Both the position numbers and the translations under genes were made by a program. Positions 5,373 to 6,181 of a stretch of 6,181 bases of DNA are shown piece by piece. Source of the DNA: an uncultured Clostridium sp. (GTDB taxonomy: Bacteria > Bacillota > Clostridia > Clostridiales > Clostridiaceae); contig NZ_CAAGHK010000071.1 of assembly GCF_900769625.1 (NCBI RefSeq), positions 1 through 6,181 of the forward strand, given 5' to 3'. Within the stretch, counting starts at the first letter, position 1; every line of letters starts with the position of its first letter. The notes below the pieces were generated by a model, which had not been told where the DNA came from, searched no databases, and was given only the letters and a program-made list of their open reading frames with translations.

Positions 5373-6056
5373 CTAAATTGCTAACGCTTCGTCTATTCTT
5401 TCTTTAAACATTATTTCTAATTGTAAAAGTGTTGTTCCCCAATTTGGTATTGGTGAAGTTCATTTTTTCATCACTTGATCTGTTGCTAAATATAGTGACT
5501 TCCTCAATGAATCATCACTAGGAAATACAGTTCTGATTTTAGTAAACTTTCTTAACTGCCTATTAAATCCCTCTAAAGCATTTGTAGTATATATAATCTT
5601 TCTAATAGCTTTGTTAAAAGCAAAACATGTAGATAATTTATCCCAATTTTGATACCATGAATCTATTACAGAAGCATATGTATGATTCCATTTATCCTTT
5701 AACTCATCGAGCTGCGCTAGCGCTATTTCTTCTGTGTCTGCCTTATATACTAGTTTTAAATCTCTCATAAATTCCTTTCTATTTTTATATGATACATATC
5801 TCAGCATATCTATAGGTACTTCCCCGTAGCTGCTTATAACCAACTTACTTGAATGACCATTTCTATAGTTTACTTCATCATCAACGTCACTTCGTTCATA
5901 TTTCTCTCGTCCTAGATGTTCATCCATTTCAGATTCTAATAATTGTTGCATAATGTCTTTTAGTAACTTTTGCATTAATCCATTTTTACCGACGACATCC
6001 TCAATTGTCTTACATTTTCTTATTTCTTTTTCATAGTTTATTTTTGGTTCTTTCAT
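5373..6056 (-). pseudogene. IS256-family transposase with internal deletion and late nonsense codon
   Basis: ATG (6054-6056) follows a strong GGGAGG site (complement of 6064-6069) by about seven bases. The N-terminal 83 residues are a standard IS256 start (LLESEMDEHLGREKYERSD, YRNGHSSK, YGEVPID). They are joined in frame to YVSYKNRKEFMRDLKLVYKA, which in full-length relatives (about 400 residues) lies some 170 residues further on. The missing middle carries both catalytic Asp residues of the DDE triad; the Glu remains in TTNALEGFNRQLRK (Glu162). The frame stops at TGA (complement of 5460-5462) after MKK. Reading on gives TSPIPNWGTTLLQLEIMF to a TAG at 5373-5375, a normal family C-terminus in which KKW is expected, so TGG became TGA. 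Two independent lesions make it inactive. The translated 198-residue product could at most bind DNA. Confidence 0.93.
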
Positions 6057-6081
6057 TTGGAATCCTCCCTTATCAATTTAA

Positions 6082-6109
6082 AGTATATTATTCCAAATCT
6101 TACATCAAA
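6082..6109 (-). promoter_or_regulatory. Weak promoter candidate for the transposase
   Basis: On the minus strand TTTGAT (complement of 6104-6109) and TATACT (complement of 6082-6087) are separated by 16 bases and lie just upstream of the GGGAGG ribosome site. The -35 box is poor, as is usual for transposase promoters. Confidence 0.35.
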
Positions 6110-6118
6110 CCATATAAA

Positions 6119-6144
6119 AAAGTGGCTGCGCCACGCCCCACTTT
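6119..6144 (-). other. GC-rich nested hairpin in the IS leader
   Basis: AAAGTGG (6119-6125) pairs with CCACTTT (6138-6144); alternatively GTGGC (6122-6126) pairs with GCCAC (6130-6134) around TGC. The two foldings exclude each other. It is strikingly GC-rich for this window and lies upstream of the transposase promoter candidate. A subterminal transposase site or a block to read-through transcription into the transposase are both plausible. Confidence 0.5.
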
Positions 6145-6181
6145 GTGAATAACACTTTAGCCTTTTCATGCCTCTTAATCC

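Larger units (their letters stand above)
5373..6181 (-). mobile_element. Degenerate IS256-family insertion sequence (right end leaves the window)
   Basis: The element is defined by its transposase remnant and the upstream segment with ribosome site, weak promoter and GC-rich hairpin. Terminal inverted repeats could not be paired: neither the 5312-5372 stretch nor bioB-proximal sequence carries a reverse complement of the right-hand sequence GGCTAAAGTGTTATTCACAA (complement strand, 6146-6165). Boundaries and target duplication are therefore unknown. The element cannot move on its own because the catalytic core is deleted. Confidence 0.65.

Noticed and set aside
5417..5445. Left inverted repeat of the IS element, because TGTAAAAGTGTTGTTCCCCA resembles the right-hand CTAAAGTGTTATTCAC
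   Set aside because: It lies inside the transposase C-terminal coding sequence (NWGTTLLQ), which is conserved as protein; the similarity is partial and probably chance.
672..5462. Alternative genetic code reading TGA as Gly or Trp
   Set aside because: The two in-frame TGA codons would need different amino acids, and the intact genes (fprA, bioY, bioB) contain no in-frame TGA and use GGN and TGG normally.

Overview
The window is very AT-rich, uses TTG and ATG starts with strong AGGAG/AGGGG-type ribosome binding sites, and carries consensus sigma-A promoters. With a class A flavodiiron protein and an anaerobe-type biotin synthase, it points to a strictly anaerobic Firmicute, most likely Clostridium or a close relative. 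This placement is inferred from gene content and style, not from a marker gene.

Layout. (1) Positions 1-75 hold the tail of a plus-strand gene that looks like an acyl carrier protein. Converging on it is a minus-strand DegT/DnrJ/EryC1-type PLP sugar aminotransferase (132-1322), interrupted by one in-frame TGA. Such a pair is typical of surface- or flagellin-sugar loci. Upstream of the aminotransferase is a MerR-type promoter: a 19-bp spacer filled by an imperfect palindrome. (2) Positions 1323-1859 are non-coding and hold inverted repeats, a minus-strand terminator-like hairpin and the consensus promoter of the next gene. (3) Positions 1860-3023 encode an intact flavodiiron protein (FprA type), a soluble O2/NO reductase, transcribed alone and closed by a hairpin terminator. 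(4) Positions 3024-3598 hold that terminator, a decayed minus-strand small-protein remnant, then a BirA-type biotin operator overlapping a sigma-A promoter. (5) Positions 3599-5150 are a bioY-bioB operon: biotin uptake S-component and biotin synthase, overlapping by 14 bases. It is followed by an 18-bp tandem duplication and a strong terminator. (6) Positions 5373-6181 are a dead IS256-family element: its transposase has lost the middle third, including both catalytic Asp residues, and has a Trp-to-stop change near the C-terminus.

The working parts of the window are oxygen/NO defence (fprA) and biotin acquisition (bioYB under BirA control). BioB seems to be the anaerobic variant: the Cys corresponding to E. 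coli Cys97 is Gly, and extra Cys residues occur elsewhere. The other coding sequences are broken: the aminotransferase, the small-protein remnant and the transposase. I see no CRISPR array, RNA gene or clear new multi-gene system. The most rewarding leads are the BioB cysteine pattern, the MerR-type promoter with no regulator in sight, and the single-base interruption of the aminotransferase.
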